Positions 26,447 through 35,463 of a stretch of 37,132 bases of DNA are shown in pieces. Numbering within the stretch: position 1 is the stretch's first letter; every line of letters starts with the position of its first letter. This stretch comes from Phycisphaeraceae bacterium (lineage in GTDB: Bacteria > Planctomycetota > Phycisphaerae > Phycisphaerales > UBA1924), in contig RECQ01000070.1 in assembly GCA_007693965.1 (NCBI GenBank), forward strand, positions 1-37,132. The letters are read 5' to 3'. Position numbers and translations under genes: made by a program. The notes beneath the pieces were generated by a model. The model ran no database searches, had not been told where the DNA came from, and worked only from the letters and a program-made list of their open reading frames with translations.

Positions 26447-28435
26447 ATGCGCACACGATCGATCATCCACGCTTACACACTGCTCATCCCCCTCGCGCTG
26501 CTCGCGCTGGCGCTGCACAGCGCGCCGGCCCCGGCCCAGGAAGGAACGAACGGCGCCGAAGGGCAGCGTGTCGATGCGCTGCCGCCCGCGGTGCGCCTCG
26601 GCGTGCGCGTCGAGATCACCCGCAGGCGCCTTCCCATCTCGCCCACGCTCGTCATCGTCGAAGACGCCCACGACTACCTGCGCGCCATCGCACAATGGTC
26701 GCTGCAGCGCCGCTTCCCCGTCCTCATCGATGATGGAAGCGACGAGGCGATGGAGGACATCGCCCGCTTCGTGCGCGCGTACAAGCCCGAAGCGATTCTG
26801 CACTGGGGGCCCGCCAATGATGCGCCCGCCGGGGCGCGCATCGATCACGTCCACGCCGCCATCGCCGCGGCGTGGGATGCGGATACCTATGAAAACCTCC
26901 CTGAGCGCTGGAGCGAACTCGGCTTCGCGCCGCCCGGCGCCGTCGTCGCCTCCGAGAACGATCCCGCCTGGACCGCCGCCCTCGCCCTGGCCGCGGGGCG
27001 CGGGCAGCAGATCGTGTGGGTCGATCCCGTCCGCGTCCCGGTCGGCGCCGTGCTCAATCAGCAGCGGCTCAATGCCTTCGACAGCGCCCTCCGCGCCGGA
27101 CTCAACGACCTCGACTACCCCTGGCGCGACGAGGGCGACACCATCGACGCCCTCGCCATCTGCCTCAATATGCCAGTCCGCATCACCCAGGGCGATCGCG
27201 GCCCCCTCGCGCTCACCGACCGCATCGGACGCCACGGCGACGATGACAATGCGCCCCGCTACGCCTGGGCCGGACAACTCTTTGGCGACGAGGCGACAAG
27301 CGCCTACCGCGCCATGTGCGCCCTCTTCCTCCAGCCTGAAACCTTCTGGCTCTTCAACGGCTACTCAGGCGAGCCGCCCTTCGACCGCTTCAACATGGCG
27401 CCCGCGGCTGAGGCGCTGCAGATGGCCGGCAAAGAGTCAATCACGCTCGACAACAACCCCAACGCAGGCGTCGATTCCTGGCGCCGGCGCGCGCACAAGC
27501 CCGTTGACGCCGGCTTCATCGCCGTCAACTCCGCAGGCAACGCCGGGTGGTTCCAGCTTCACACCGCGGCGGGCGCACGGACGCGCGCCCATACCTCCGA
27601 CATCCCCATGCTCCTGCGCCCCGCGATCGTCTCATTTGTCCATTCCTTCTCGGCCCAGCGCCTCGGCAACCGGCAGACCATCGCCCCCCGCTGGCTGGAG
27701 CAGGGCGCCTACGCCTACATCGGCGCCGTCGATGAGCCCTTCCTCCACGCCTTCCAGCCGCCCGCGACCCTGCTCGGACGCCTCTTCACACCCGCCCCCC
27801 TCGGCGCCGCCGCCCGACTCGACCGCTCGCCGACGTGGAAGATCGCCGTCATCGGCGACCCCCTCATCACCATCGGCGCTCCCGTCCTCACCGAGCCGGC
27901 CGAACAGGCCCGCGCCCCCGTCGTCACGCTCGATGGCGCCGCATCCTTCGACGATCATCTGAACGATGCGCTCCAGGGCGAGCAATACCACACCGCCCTC
28001 CGCGGCCTGATCATGCTGGGCCGAGATAAAGACGCCCTCGAACTCGCAGACGCCATCCGCCGCGATGCGCCCGACGCCTGGACGCCCGCCATGGCCCGCT
28101 CCACCTTCTTCGCCGCATGCCGACAGGGTGACGCAACCGAGTGTCTGCGCCTCTTCCTCGACCTTGACGACGAATCCTCTCACGACCCGCTCATCGTGGA
28201 TCTGATGTGGATGGTCCAGCGCCCCGCGCTGAAGATGCGCCCCAGCGCCCTGGTCATCGACACCCTGCGCACCCGCACCCGCAGCGCCACACACGGCGAA
28301 GACGGCGTCCTGCTTGCCCGCGCCCTGCGCCGCATCGCCGGAGGCGCCGCCGCCGATGCGCTGCTGGATGAGCTGGCCAGGTCAACCGACAATGCAGGAC
28401 AGAGAAAAACGCTGCGGGATGAGATGGGAGGGTGA
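26447..28435 (+). CDS. Secreted gingipain-like / TIGR03790-like protein
   Basis: The product is 662 residues. AAGGAG lies 10 bases before the ATG. Residues 1-31 form a signal peptide (LLIPLALLALALHSAPAPAQ). The middle region (about 340-480) has features of the caspase-like C25/TIGR03790 group: GFIAVNSAGNAGWFQLHT, LLRPAIVSFVHSFSAQ, WLEQGAYAYIGAVDEPFLHA, LLGRLFTPAPLGAAARL, then TWKIAVIGDPLITI. The 'GA.AYIG.VDEPFL ... L...F ... W.IAVIGDPL' arrangement is typical. No confident catalytic His-Cys pair was seen: the His in SFVHSF sits where a catalytic residue might be, but no following Cys stands out. About 500-650 is a helical repeat region. It is probably an exported protease-fold protein of unknown activity. 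Confidence 0.6.
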   Translation: MRTRSIIHAYTLLIPLALLALALHSAPAPAQEGTNGAEGQRVDALPPAVRLGVRVEITRRRLPISPTLVIVEDAHDYLRAIAQWSLQRRFPVLIDDGSDEAMEDIARFVRAYKPEAILHWGPANDAPAGARIDHVHAAIAAAWDADTYENLPERWSELGFAPPGAVVASENDPAWTAALALAAGRGQQIVWVDPVRVPVGAVLNQQRLNAFDSALRAGLNDLDYPWRDEGDTIDALAICLNMPVRITQGDRGPLALTDRIGRHGDDDNAPRYAWAGQLFGDEATSAYRAMCALFLQPETFWLFNGYSGEPPFDRFNMAPAAEALQMAGKESITLDNNPNAGVDSWRRRAHKPVDAGFIAVNSAGNAGWFQLHTAAGARTRAHTSDIPMLLRPAIVSFVHSFSAQRLGNRQTIAPRWLEQGAYAYIGAVDEPFLHAFQPPATLLGRLFTPAPLGAAARLDRSPTWKIAVIGDPLITIGAPVLTEPAEQARAPVVTLDGAASFDDHLNDALQGEQYHTALRGLIMLGRDKDALELADAIRRDAPDAWTPAMARSTFFAACRQGDATECLRLFLDLDDESSHDPLIVDLMWMVQRPALKMRPSALVIDTLRTRTRSATHGEDGVLLARALRRIAGGAAADALLDELARSTDNAGQRKTLRDEMGG

Positions 28436-28437
28436 GG

Positions 28438-28541
28438 GAAAAGCAGCAAAGCGGAAAAACAGCAAAGCATCAAAATGCATGAAAGAGCGCCAACAATGGC
28501 TTCGAGTCCGACTGCAGAACTTTTCCGCTTTTCCGCTTTTC
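28438..28541. repeat. AAAGCGGAAAAGC-type inverted repeat
   Basis: Left units (GGGAAAAGCAGCAAAGCGGA, 28438-28457, and a further AAACAGCAAAGC) pair imperfectly with CTTTTCCGCTTTTCCGCTTT near the right end. It lies between two convergent genes, fills their 107-base gap, and could serve as a bidirectional terminator. Confidence 0.6.
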
Positions 28542-28542
28542 C

Positions 28543-29511
<969 letters not shown>

Positions 29512-29548
29512 GGGCCGCAGAGAATAGCGGATGGGGGGTTGGAAGGCA

Positions 29549-29579
29549 GTGGGCAATGGGCAACGGGCAATGGGGAGTG
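29549..29579. repeat. GGGCAATGGG-type short tandem repeats
   Basis: Three adjacent units, GGGCAATGG, GCAACGGGCAA and TGGGGAGTG, occur between arsM and sucD. The same motif in reverse complement (CCCCATT) is present at 4832-4852 and, degenerate, at 20450-20475. Confidence 0.55.
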
Positions 29580-29583
29580 TGGA

Positions 29584-30414
29584 TCAGGGCCTTCTGGCGG
29601 TGATGAGGAGGCTGGTGATGTAGTCGCTCGGGGTGGTTCCGGCTGGGAGGTGGTCGGTGATCTTCTGGACCAGCGGGTCGTCGCCGAGGGCCTCGATGTA
29701 GCCGCCCTTCTTCTCGATCCGCACATCCTCCAGCCCGGCCTCGCGGGCCATGCGCTCGACGTCCTCCACCAGCGCGGCGCCGGCGATGCAGCCGATCAGC
29801 GCCTCGGCCATCTCGGCGACGTCGCCGGGGAGTGGCTGGAGGAGGGCGAGGTCGGAGATGGCGGCCCGGCCGCCGGGTTTGAGCACGCGCGCGATCTCGC
29901 GCCACACCTGAGCCTGGTCCGGCGACAGGTTCAGCACGCAGTTGGACATCACCACATCGGCGCTGGCATCGGCCACCGGGATGTGCTCGATCTCGCCGAG
30001 GCGGAACTCGACGTTGTCGAGTCCGGTTGACTGTGTGTAGCTCTCTGTGTTGCGCCGCGCTTTGGCGAGCATCTCGGGAGTCATGTCGATCCCGATCACG
30101 CGGCCGGTCGCACCCACCTTCGGACCTGCGAGAAAGACATCGAACCCGCCGCCGGAGCCGAGATCGATCACGACTTCGCTGAGCTTGAGCGATGCGATCG
30201 CGCCGGGGTTGCCGCAGGAGAGCCCCATGTTCGCGCCCTCGGGCAACTCGGCGATCTCCTCGGCGCTGTAGCCGATGCGCTCGGCCAGCTCGTCCGGCGC
30301 GACAGTCGGCCCGCAGCACGCGCCCCCGCCGCAGCACGATCCTTCCTGCTCCGCGATCTGGGCATACCCCGTCCGAACAGTGTCAAGCTGCGACTGCTTC
30401 TCGTTCGTCTTCAT
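29584..30414 (-). CDS. arsM: Arsenite S-adenosylmethionine methyltransferase
   Basis: The product is 276 residues and methylates As(III) to less retained methylarsenicals. The AdoMet fold is shown by [17 protein letters not shown] and [13 protein letters not shown]. The three As-binding cysteines expected of the family are present: Cys67 (GLSCGNPG), Cys159 (MSNCVLNLS) and Cys209 ([10 protein letters not shown]). The N-terminal CC pairs ([13 protein letters not shown], Cys27/28 and 33/34) are the extra cysteines common in bacterial ArsM. It is the last gene of the arsR-arsC-arsM operon, 44 bases after arsC. That gap contains GGCATCAGGCATC-type repeats and a GGAG. Confidence 0.95.
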   Translation of the reverse strand: MKTNEKQSQLDTVRTGYAQIAEQEGSCCGGGACCGPTVAPDELAERIGYSAEEIAELPEGANMGLSCGNPGAIASLKLSEVVIDLGSGGGFDVFLAGPKVGATGRVIGIDMTPEMLAKARRNTESYTQSTGLDNVEFRLGEIEHIPVADASADVVMSNCVLNLSPDQAQVWREIARVLKPGGRAAISDLALLQPLPGDVAEMAEALIGCIAGAALVEDVERMAREAGLEDVRIEKKGGYIEALGDDPLVQKITDHLPAGTTPSDYITSLLITARRP

Positions 30415-30458
30415 TTCAAAGGTCTCCTGATGCCTGGTGGCCGATGCCTGATGCCTCT

Positions 30459-30893
30459 TTACAAACCAACAACAAATTCCCTGATTTCATCCCGCACCCG
30501 CCGGTAGTGCCCCAGCGCCTCTTCCTCCGACTTCGCGTCCGCGGCGAGTTTCGGCGGATCCTCAAAGCCGCGGTGGATCACACGGGCGCCGGCGGGAAAG
30601 ACGGGGCACGTCTCGTGCGCATGGCCGCAGACGGTCACGACCAGGTCAAATTCATCTCCCTCTTCCGCCAACACATCTTCGATCGAGCGCGAGCGCTGCG
30701 AACTGATGTCCACGCCCGCCTCGGCCATCGCCTTCAACGCCAGCGGGTTCAGCCCTTTGGGCTCGAGCCCCGCCGCGAAGGCTTCGTACTCGTCGCCTCG
30801 GAGGGCCCGGGCCCATCCTTCCGCCATCTGGCTGCGGCAGGAGGCGCCGGTGCAGAGGAACAACACGCGATTCCGTTTCGCTGCATCTCGCAT
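30459..30893 (-). CDS. arsC: Arsenate reductase, thioredoxin-coupled type
   Basis: The product is 144 residues from the ATG at 30893. It reduces As(V) to As(III) using a low-molecular-weight phosphatase-like fold. The CX5R loop is CTGASCR (Cys14, Arg20), with Ala where Asn is more usual. The redox pair that shuttles to thioredoxin is Cys89 and Cys96 (VVTVCGHAHETCPVFP). The substrate therefore becomes As(III) for ArsM. Its first 145 bases overlap the 3' end of arsR in another frame. Confidence 0.95.
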   Translation of the reverse strand: MRDAAKRNRVLFLCTGASCRSQMAEGWARALRGDEYEAFAAGLEPKGLNPLALKAMAEAGVDISSQRSRSIEDVLAEEGDEFDLVVTVCGHAHETCPVFPAGARVIHRGFEDPPKLAADAKSEEEALGHYRRVRDEIREFVVGL

Positions 30894-31237
30894 AAAGCCT
30901 CCGGTTCGATGCTGAGGATCACGTCCAACCGCTTCGCATCGCCCGCGCCGGCCTCGCTCGCCGCGAGGTCTTCCAGCGACTGCGCGAACGTCGCCGCGGC
31001 GCCATCGAAGGCGCCCTCCGCCAGCCGGTAGTGCATCCAGCGACCGTCCTTGCGCGACTCGATCAGGCCGGCCTGCCGGAGCAGGGCCATGTGGCGCGAG
31101 ACGGTGGAGGGCGCCAGGTCCAGCAGCTCGACGAGCTGGCAGGCGCACAGCTCGCCGCGGCGGAGGGCGAGCATGGCCCGGACCCGCGAGGGGTCGGAGA
31201 GTGCCTGCGCGATCAGGATGAAGCGGTCGATGTTCAT
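30749..31237 (-). CDS. arsR: ArsR-family arsenic-responsive repressor
   Basis: The product is 162 residues. It has a winged HTH (LDLAPSTVSRHMALLRQAGL) preceded by the As(III)-sensing ELCACQL motif (Cys31 and Cys33), then the wing SRKDGRWMHYRL. When arsenite binds these cysteines the repressor leaves its operator. The core family length is about 110 residues; here the frame continues about 50 residues further into arsC, with an Ala/Pro/Ser-rich end that includes CCSS. That extension may be read only because the frame stays open; a frameshift or a natural long overlap is possible. Confidence 0.9.
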   Translation of the reverse strand: MNIDRFILIAQALSDPSRVRAMLALRRGELCACQLVELLDLAPSTVSRHMALLRQAGLIESRKDGRWMHYRLAEGAFDGAAATFAQSLEDLAASEAGAGDAKRLDVILSIEPEALCEMQRNGIACCSSAPAPPAAARWRKDGPGPSEATSTKPSRRGSSPKG

Positions 31238-31241
31238 ATCG

Positions 31242-31265
31242 TCATTTCGCCAAACGTCGAAATGA
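31242..31265. promoter_or_regulatory. Probable ArsR operator
   Basis: A perfect 8-base inverted repeat TCATTTCG / CGAAATGA, spaced by 8 bases, lies 4 bases upstream of the arsR start. Its position fits autorepression by ArsR. It might also influence the divergent secreted-protein gene at 31486. Confidence 0.7.
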
Positions 31266-31325
31266 TAGGAACCACCCCCAGCAAGTCAAGCCTCGGGGCC
31301 GCAGACCCGCCGGAGGGGTGAGGAA

Positions 31326-31352
31326 ACCCCCTTCAATCCTGAAAAAGGGGGT
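31326..31352. other. Small hairpin in the arsR/secreted-protein spacer
   Basis: ACCCCCTT pairs with AAGGGGGT around an 11-base loop. It lies 134 bases before the secreted-protein start, in its likely leader. No known riboswitch class was recognised. Confidence 0.3.
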
Positions 31353-31485
31353 GTTCTCCGCCATGCGCGGGGTATATTCGGTTTGTCGCCTCCGGGCGGC
31401 GAAACGGAGAGGACCACGTCAAACCAAGGCGCGCCTGATCGACACGCAGGACCGGGCGTCGCCGCATCGACAAGAGAAACACGCC

Positions 31486-32820
31486 ATGCATCAATTGAAT
31501 CGCAGTCGTTTCGTCGCGCTGTCCATGCGCTTCGTGTGCGCCGCAGTCGTCGCGGGCGCGGGCGCCGCCACCGCTTCCGCAAATTCCAACTTCCCCATCC
31601 GGCCCATCCTTGACGCCGCCGTCGATCTCGACGGCGTCGCCGAACCCATCGCCATCGACGGCGGCTCGATCTCGACCGGGATCGTTCACCGCGACGCTGC
31701 CTCGCGCAACTTCATCTTCCGCGCCATCTGGCCCGACGCCGATGGCGATGGTTTCGGCGACGCCGGCCTCTACGCCGTCAACGCAGGCACGGGTGTGATC
31801 ATCACCCTTCGCGGCTCCAACTTCGGCGCCGGCTTGCGCAACCCCTCGCGCCCCGCGTTCATGGGCGCGGACGCCGCCACCGTCGTCTTCTACGACGAGA
31901 TCAACAACGATCCCGGGCTCTGGACTCAGCAGGTTGTGCCGCCGGACATGATCGTGGCGCCCGACATGATCGTAGCGCCGGACATGCTCTCCGACATCGG
32001 CAACCCGGTGCTGAGCGAGAACGGCATGGCGTATTTCCGCGCGACCGATTCCTCCTCCGGCGATCCGGGGATCTACGCCGTACCCGCCGCCGGCGGCGAC
32101 TTCGTCACCCTCATCGGCGAGAATTTCGGCGGGACGCGCGTCCAGGGCCAGCCCAGCGTGAACAGCGCCGGCGACATCGCCTTCCGCGCCATCGACGACA
32201 AGGGCCAGCCCGGCATCTACACCGTCTCCAGCGACGGCGGCCTCAGCGGCACGGTCCCCAACTTTCCCTTCCCTCCCTCATCCTTCAGCGAGCCCACCAT
32301 TAACGAGCAGGGAGACATCGCGTTCAGCGCCCGCATCGAGGATCCAGACACCGGCGCGATCTCGAATCCGCTGTTTGGCTTCGAAGCGGGCGGAGAGGCC
32401 GTCAGTCTGCTGTACGAGCCCGCTGCAGGTCTGGAGATCCGGGAAACCGGCAATGTGGTCTGCTGGGGCGACAACTCGCATCGCTCCAATGGCGACCCAT
32501 TCCTCGTCTTCGGCCTGGTCGCCGATACCGACCGCGGCCTCGAAACCGACGGCCTGGTCGAGTCCATCGTCGCCCTCTTCGACCCATTCGGCGCCGCCGA
32601 AGCGCAGACCGTCGTCTCCGTCGGCGATGAGCTGCTGGGCTCCACCATCAGCCTGCTCACCTTCTCAGCCAGCGCGATGGACGAACGCGGCGAGCTGGCC
32701 TTCTACGCCGAACTCGCCGACGGCCGCAGCGGCATCTTCGCCGTCACCATCCCCGCGCCCGGCGCCGGCGCCCTCTTCGCGCTTGTCGCCCTCGGGGTCG
32801 CCCGGCGACGCCGGAACTGA
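31486..32820 (+). CDS. Secreted repeat protein with PEP-CTERM-like sorting tail
   Basis: The product is 444 residues from the ATG at 31486; a 56-codon upstream extension was rejected as leader sequence. The signal peptide covers about residues 1-32 (FVCAAVVAGAGAATASA then N). The body has repeated beta units (DAGLYAVNAGTGVIITLRGS, GDPGIYAVPAAGGDFVTLIG, GQPGIYTVSSDGG, SGIFAVTI) spaced to suggest a beta-propeller-like fold, plus a small tandem repeat PDMIVAPDMIVAPDML encoded by 18-base DNA repeats at about 31940-31990. The C-terminus IPAPGAGALFALVALGVARR plus RRN is a PAPG motif, a hydrophobic span and basic residues, like the planctomycete variant of PEP-CTERM sorting signals. It is probably anchored or processed at the cell surface. 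The function is unknown. Confidence 0.75.
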   Translation: MHQLNRSRFVALSMRFVCAAVVAGAGAATASANSNFPIRPILDAAVDLDGVAEPIAIDGGSISTGIVHRDAASRNFIFRAIWPDADGDGFGDAGLYAVNAGTGVIITLRGSNFGAGLRNPSRPAFMGADAATVVFYDEINNDPGLWTQQVVPPDMIVAPDMIVAPDMLSDIGNPVLSENGMAYFRATDSSSGDPGIYAVPAAGGDFVTLIGENFGGTRVQGQPSVNSAGDIAFRAIDDKGQPGIYTVSSDGGLSGTVPNFPFPPSSFSEPTINEQGDIAFSARIEDPDTGAISNPLFGFEAGGEAVSLLYEPAAGLEIRETGNVVCWGDNSHRSNGDPFLVFGLVADTDRGLETDGLVESIVALFDPFGAAEAQTVVSVGDELLGSTISLLTFSASAMDERGELAFYAELADGRSGIFAVTIPAPGAGALFALVALGVARRRRN

Positions 32821-32838
32821 CGCGAAGTACAGAATTGA

Positions 32839-32889
32839 AAAACGCCGCCGCGGCCGGTCGAACCCGTTCGACCACCGCGGCGGCGTTTT
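32839..32889 (+). terminator. Strong rho-independent terminator
   Basis: A perfect 15-bp outer stem (AAAACGCCGCCGCGG with CCGCGGCGGCGTTTT) continues, after a small bulge, into an 8-bp inner stem (GGTCGAAC / GTTCGACC) with a 2-base loop, and ends in TTTT. It starts 19 bases after the secreted-protein stop. Confidence 0.85.
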
Positions 32890-33067
32890 CATTTCCCGCA
32901 GCGCATGCGCTGTGGAACAATCAGAAGCACGGCGCCCATGCGACCAGCACATCGCCAGGTCGCCGCTGCCCCGGAGAAGACGCCCGCCTCGACACCCAGG
33001 GCCGCGATGTGATTTCGATGTACGAGAAAATCGCGCCGCGCAGAGCAGAGGCGAACGAACACCAGAA

Positions 33068-33264
33068 GCGCCCCCACCCCTCTCCCCCGGGAGAGGCCGG
33101 GAGAGGGCTCCTTCTCCTCCCCCCTCCTCCATCGCTCGATCAACTCAGACCCCGTTCTCCAACGCCGCCCCCCGAACGTGAACATCAGGCGTTCGAGCGT
33201 AGAAGTAGAAAGAGAAGGAGGAGCCCTCACCCTGCCCTCTCCCAGGGGGAGAGGGTTGGGGCGC
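33068..33264. repeat. Paired inverted repeat of CCCTCTCCC type
   Basis: The left arm 33068-33120 (ACCCCTCTCCCCCGGGAGAG, GAGAGGGCTCCTTCTCC) pairs with the right arm 33211-33264 (AGAAGGAGGAGCCCTC, GCCCTCTCCCAGGGGGAGAG) across about 50 positions with scattered mismatches, separated by 90 bases. It occupies the centre of the 557-base gap 32821-33377, which contains no gene besides the terminator. Open frames crossing it are artefacts. Confidence 0.85.
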
Positions 33265-33377
33265 CATCGCAATCTGTCATAGATCAGAGTTCACAGCAGC
33301 TTTTGACCACCGCCAAACGCAATCCGAACGTACTTCTCACTTATACTGTCGAGGCTCCAAACGAAGGGTGGTGTTGC

Positions 33378-34484
33378 ATGCGAGCAATCGTGGCCGGACA
33401 GGTCGGGATGGACAAGAAGCCGTACCTCAACGGCGTGAGCGATTTCGCCGCCGAGCAGGGCGAGCAGATCGACCTCTATCACGTCGGCGACCTGATGTAC
33501 AAGGAGGCGCCGGATGTGCGCCCGGGGCGGATCCTGGATCTGTCGTGGTCGCGGCTGGACGCCTTGCGCCGGGCCGCCTTCAAGGACATCATCGCCGAGG
33601 CCCGCGACTCGAAGAACCTGATGGTCAACTCGCACGCCACATTTCGCTGGCGGCACGGCCTTTTCAAGGCCTTCGACTTCGACCAGGTGAAGATGCTGAA
33701 CCTCGACCTCTACATCTGCCTGGTCGACAACATCGAGACCGTCCACTATCGACTGCACAACGAGCACGACATCGACGCCACGCTCAAGGACTGCATGGTG
33801 TGGCGCGAGGAAGAAATCCTCGCCACCGAGATCATGGCCCAGGCCATGGGCGGCAAGTTCTACATCGTCAGCCGCGGGCGCCACCAGGACAACATCGCGA
33901 CCCTGTTCCGCCTGATCACGCGGCCCGACATGAAGAAGGTCTACCCCAGCTTCCCCATGAGCCACGTGGTGAACATGCCGGACGTTCTGGCCGAGATCGA
34001 TGAGTTCCGCGCGAAGATTGCGCAGAATTTCATCACCTTCGACCCCGGCGATGTGGATGAGAAGCTGCTGCTGGACCGGGCCATCGAGGCGGCCAAGGAG
34101 GGCAAGGACTTCATCGATGTCGACCCGGCGCCGCACCACCCGCAGGGCTTCCGCGTCAAGGTGCGCGAGGTGCTGGACATCGCCGGCGACATCGACGGGC
34201 AGATCTACATGCGCGATTTCAAGCTGATCGACCAGGCGGACATGATCGTCAGCTACATCCCCGAGCTGCCCGGCGGCGTGCCCGCCCTCTCCTCCGGCGT
34301 CGAGCGCGAGCTGCACCACGCTTTCGAGCACACCAAGGATGTCTACATCGTCTGGCGCCCGCAGAAGAACCCCTCGCCCTTCATCACCGAGACGGCGACG
34401 AAGATCTTCAGGACCGTCGATGAGGCCCTCGAACACTTCGAGGAGAAGGGCTTGTTCGCCACGACGAACCTGTTCGGGCACTGA
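33378..34484 (+). CDS. Possible P-loop-kinase-like / nucleoside-deoxyribosyltransferase-like protein
   Basis: The product is 368 residues from the ATG at 33378; the frame stays open far upstream through repeat DNA, so that extension was rejected. The N-terminus MRAIVAGQVGMDKKPYLNG resembles a Walker A loop in a nucleotide-kinase fold but is altered: GQVGMDKK in place of GxxGxGKS/T. Later strands, NLMVNSHATFRWRHG and LNLDLYICLVDNIETVHYRL, fit that fold. The C-terminal 130 residues (QADMIVSYIPELPGGVPALS, SGVERELHHAFEHTKDVYIV) resemble nucleoside 2-deoxyribosyltransferase-like domains with the SxGVExE-type motif. This could be a nucleotide-processing enzyme or a sensor. The family could not be named from the sequence alone. 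Confidence 0.6.
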   Translation: MRAIVAGQVGMDKKPYLNGVSDFAAEQGEQIDLYHVGDLMYKEAPDVRPGRILDLSWSRLDALRRAAFKDIIAEARDSKNLMVNSHATFRWRHGLFKAFDFDQVKMLNLDLYICLVDNIETVHYRLHNEHDIDATLKDCMVWREEEILATEIMAQAMGGKFYIVSRGRHQDNIATLFRLITRPDMKKVYPSFPMSHVVNMPDVLAEIDEFRAKIAQNFITFDPGDVDEKLLLDRAIEAAKEGKDFIDVDPAPHHPQGFRVKVREVLDIAGDIDGQIYMRDFKLIDQADMIVSYIPELPGGVPALSSGVERELHHAFEHTKDVYIVWRPQKNPSPFITETATKIFRTVDEALEHFEEKGLFATTNLFGH

Positions 34485-34681
34485 TTGGGCCGCGGCGTCG
34501 CCTCGGCATTCGCTCTGTGAATGTGCGGATTGAGCATGGCCAGGCGCTCAGTTTGCGCAGACGCCGGATCTGCGCATTGACGAGACGAGCGCACGTGCTA
34601 ATGTGTTTTCGGAACCAAATCCCCTTGGTTCCACCGGCCACTCGCGTCACACAGCGCCGGCGATCCGAACCGGAGAAACCA

Positions 34682-35293
34682 ATGCTCTTTCAGCGCGGCG
34701 CCCCAGCACTTTGGCTCTTGTCGCTGTCCTGCATCGTCGCAGCACCCGCCACGGCCTCTGAGAGGGAAGTGGGTGGAGAGACTGCGCCGCAGGAAGCGTC
34801 GGCCGAACGGGATACGAAAAAGGCTACCGACACGGCATGCACCAAGAGCGCGGCGCCGGACAAGCCGCCCTCCGCCGGCGAATTGCTCCGCCCCATCGCG
34901 ACGGTCGTGATCTGCAACGATGTCGGCCGCCGCGCAGGCGGCGACGGCGCACCCGACGAGGACTTCGGCCTCGACGCCCTCGATGAGTCTGACTGGGGGC
35001 CGACCCCCGGCGATCTGCGGCTGCTCTCGGCGCAGCCGCTCAGCAACTGCATCACTGTGGACCTGCAGCGTTCGGAAGCTTCGGGACATGTGTGGAGCCA
35101 TTCCGAACTCAGCATGTTTCTCTCGCAGGTCTTCTCGTTCGCCGCGATCGATTTCCGTCGCTATCGAGCGAGCGCAACGAGTTACGCGTGGATCCAGCCC
35201 GGAGACTTTTCCTCCATCTGGCTGCTCACCGAAACCAGCGAAGCTCTCAACGAGATCGACCCGCTCGAAACGCTGGACGCCGAGATCCGCTGA
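34682..35293 (+). CDS. Small secreted protein, unknown function
   Basis: The product is 203 residues from the ATG at 34682, which has GGAG 6 bases upstream. A signal peptide lies around residues 1-24 (ALWLLSLSCIVAAPATA). A Lys/Glu/Ala-rich linker follows, then a compact region (GELLRPIATVVICNDVG, PTPGDLRLLSAQPLSNCITV, FLSQVFSFAAIDFRRYRASA, AWIQPGDFSSIWLLTETSEA). There are four cysteines in the whole frame: one in the signal peptide (LSLSC), then one each in DTACTKS, VICNDV and SNCITV, which could form one disulphide. No family was recognised. Confidence 0.65.
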   Translation: MLFQRGAPALWLLSLSCIVAAPATASEREVGGETAPQEASAERDTKKATDTACTKSAAPDKPPSAGELLRPIATVVICNDVGRRAGGDGAPDEDFGLDALDESDWGPTPGDLRLLSAQPLSNCITVDLQRSEASGHVWSHSELSMFLSQVFSFAAIDFRRYRASATSYAWIQPGDFSSIWLLTETSEALNEIDPLETLDAEIR

Positions 35294-35334
35294 AGCACAT
35301 CCGCACCGCGCTCCCTGCATCCGCGCAGGAAAAT

Positions 35335-35364
35335 GGCCCGATCCCACGCGGCGGGGACCGGGCC
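35335..35364 (+). terminator. Hairpin after the small secreted protein gene
   Basis: GGCCCGATCCC pairs with GGGACCGGGCC (one mismatch) around an 8-base loop, 42 bases after the stop. There is no T-tract, so termination is only possible, not certain. Confidence 0.4.
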
Positions 35365-35415
35365 AAAGCGGAAGTGCCTCGATACGAAAGAGGACTGATG
35401 TTTCTGCAACGCCCG

Positions 35416-35463
35416 CCATGAAGCGGTCCGGGCGCCTGTCGCTCGTCCGGACCCGCTTCATGG
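35416..35463. repeat. Inverted repeat in the gap before truA
   Basis: CCATGAAGCGGTCCGG pairs with CCGGACCCGCTTCATGG (one bulged C) around a 15-base loop. The rest of the 385-base gap 35294-35678 holds nothing recognisable. Confidence 0.6.

Noticed and set aside
32835-33377. N-terminal extension of the P-loop-like protein
   Set aside because: The open frame runs through the terminator and the paired inverted repeat; the conserved-looking protein begins at the ATG at 33378.
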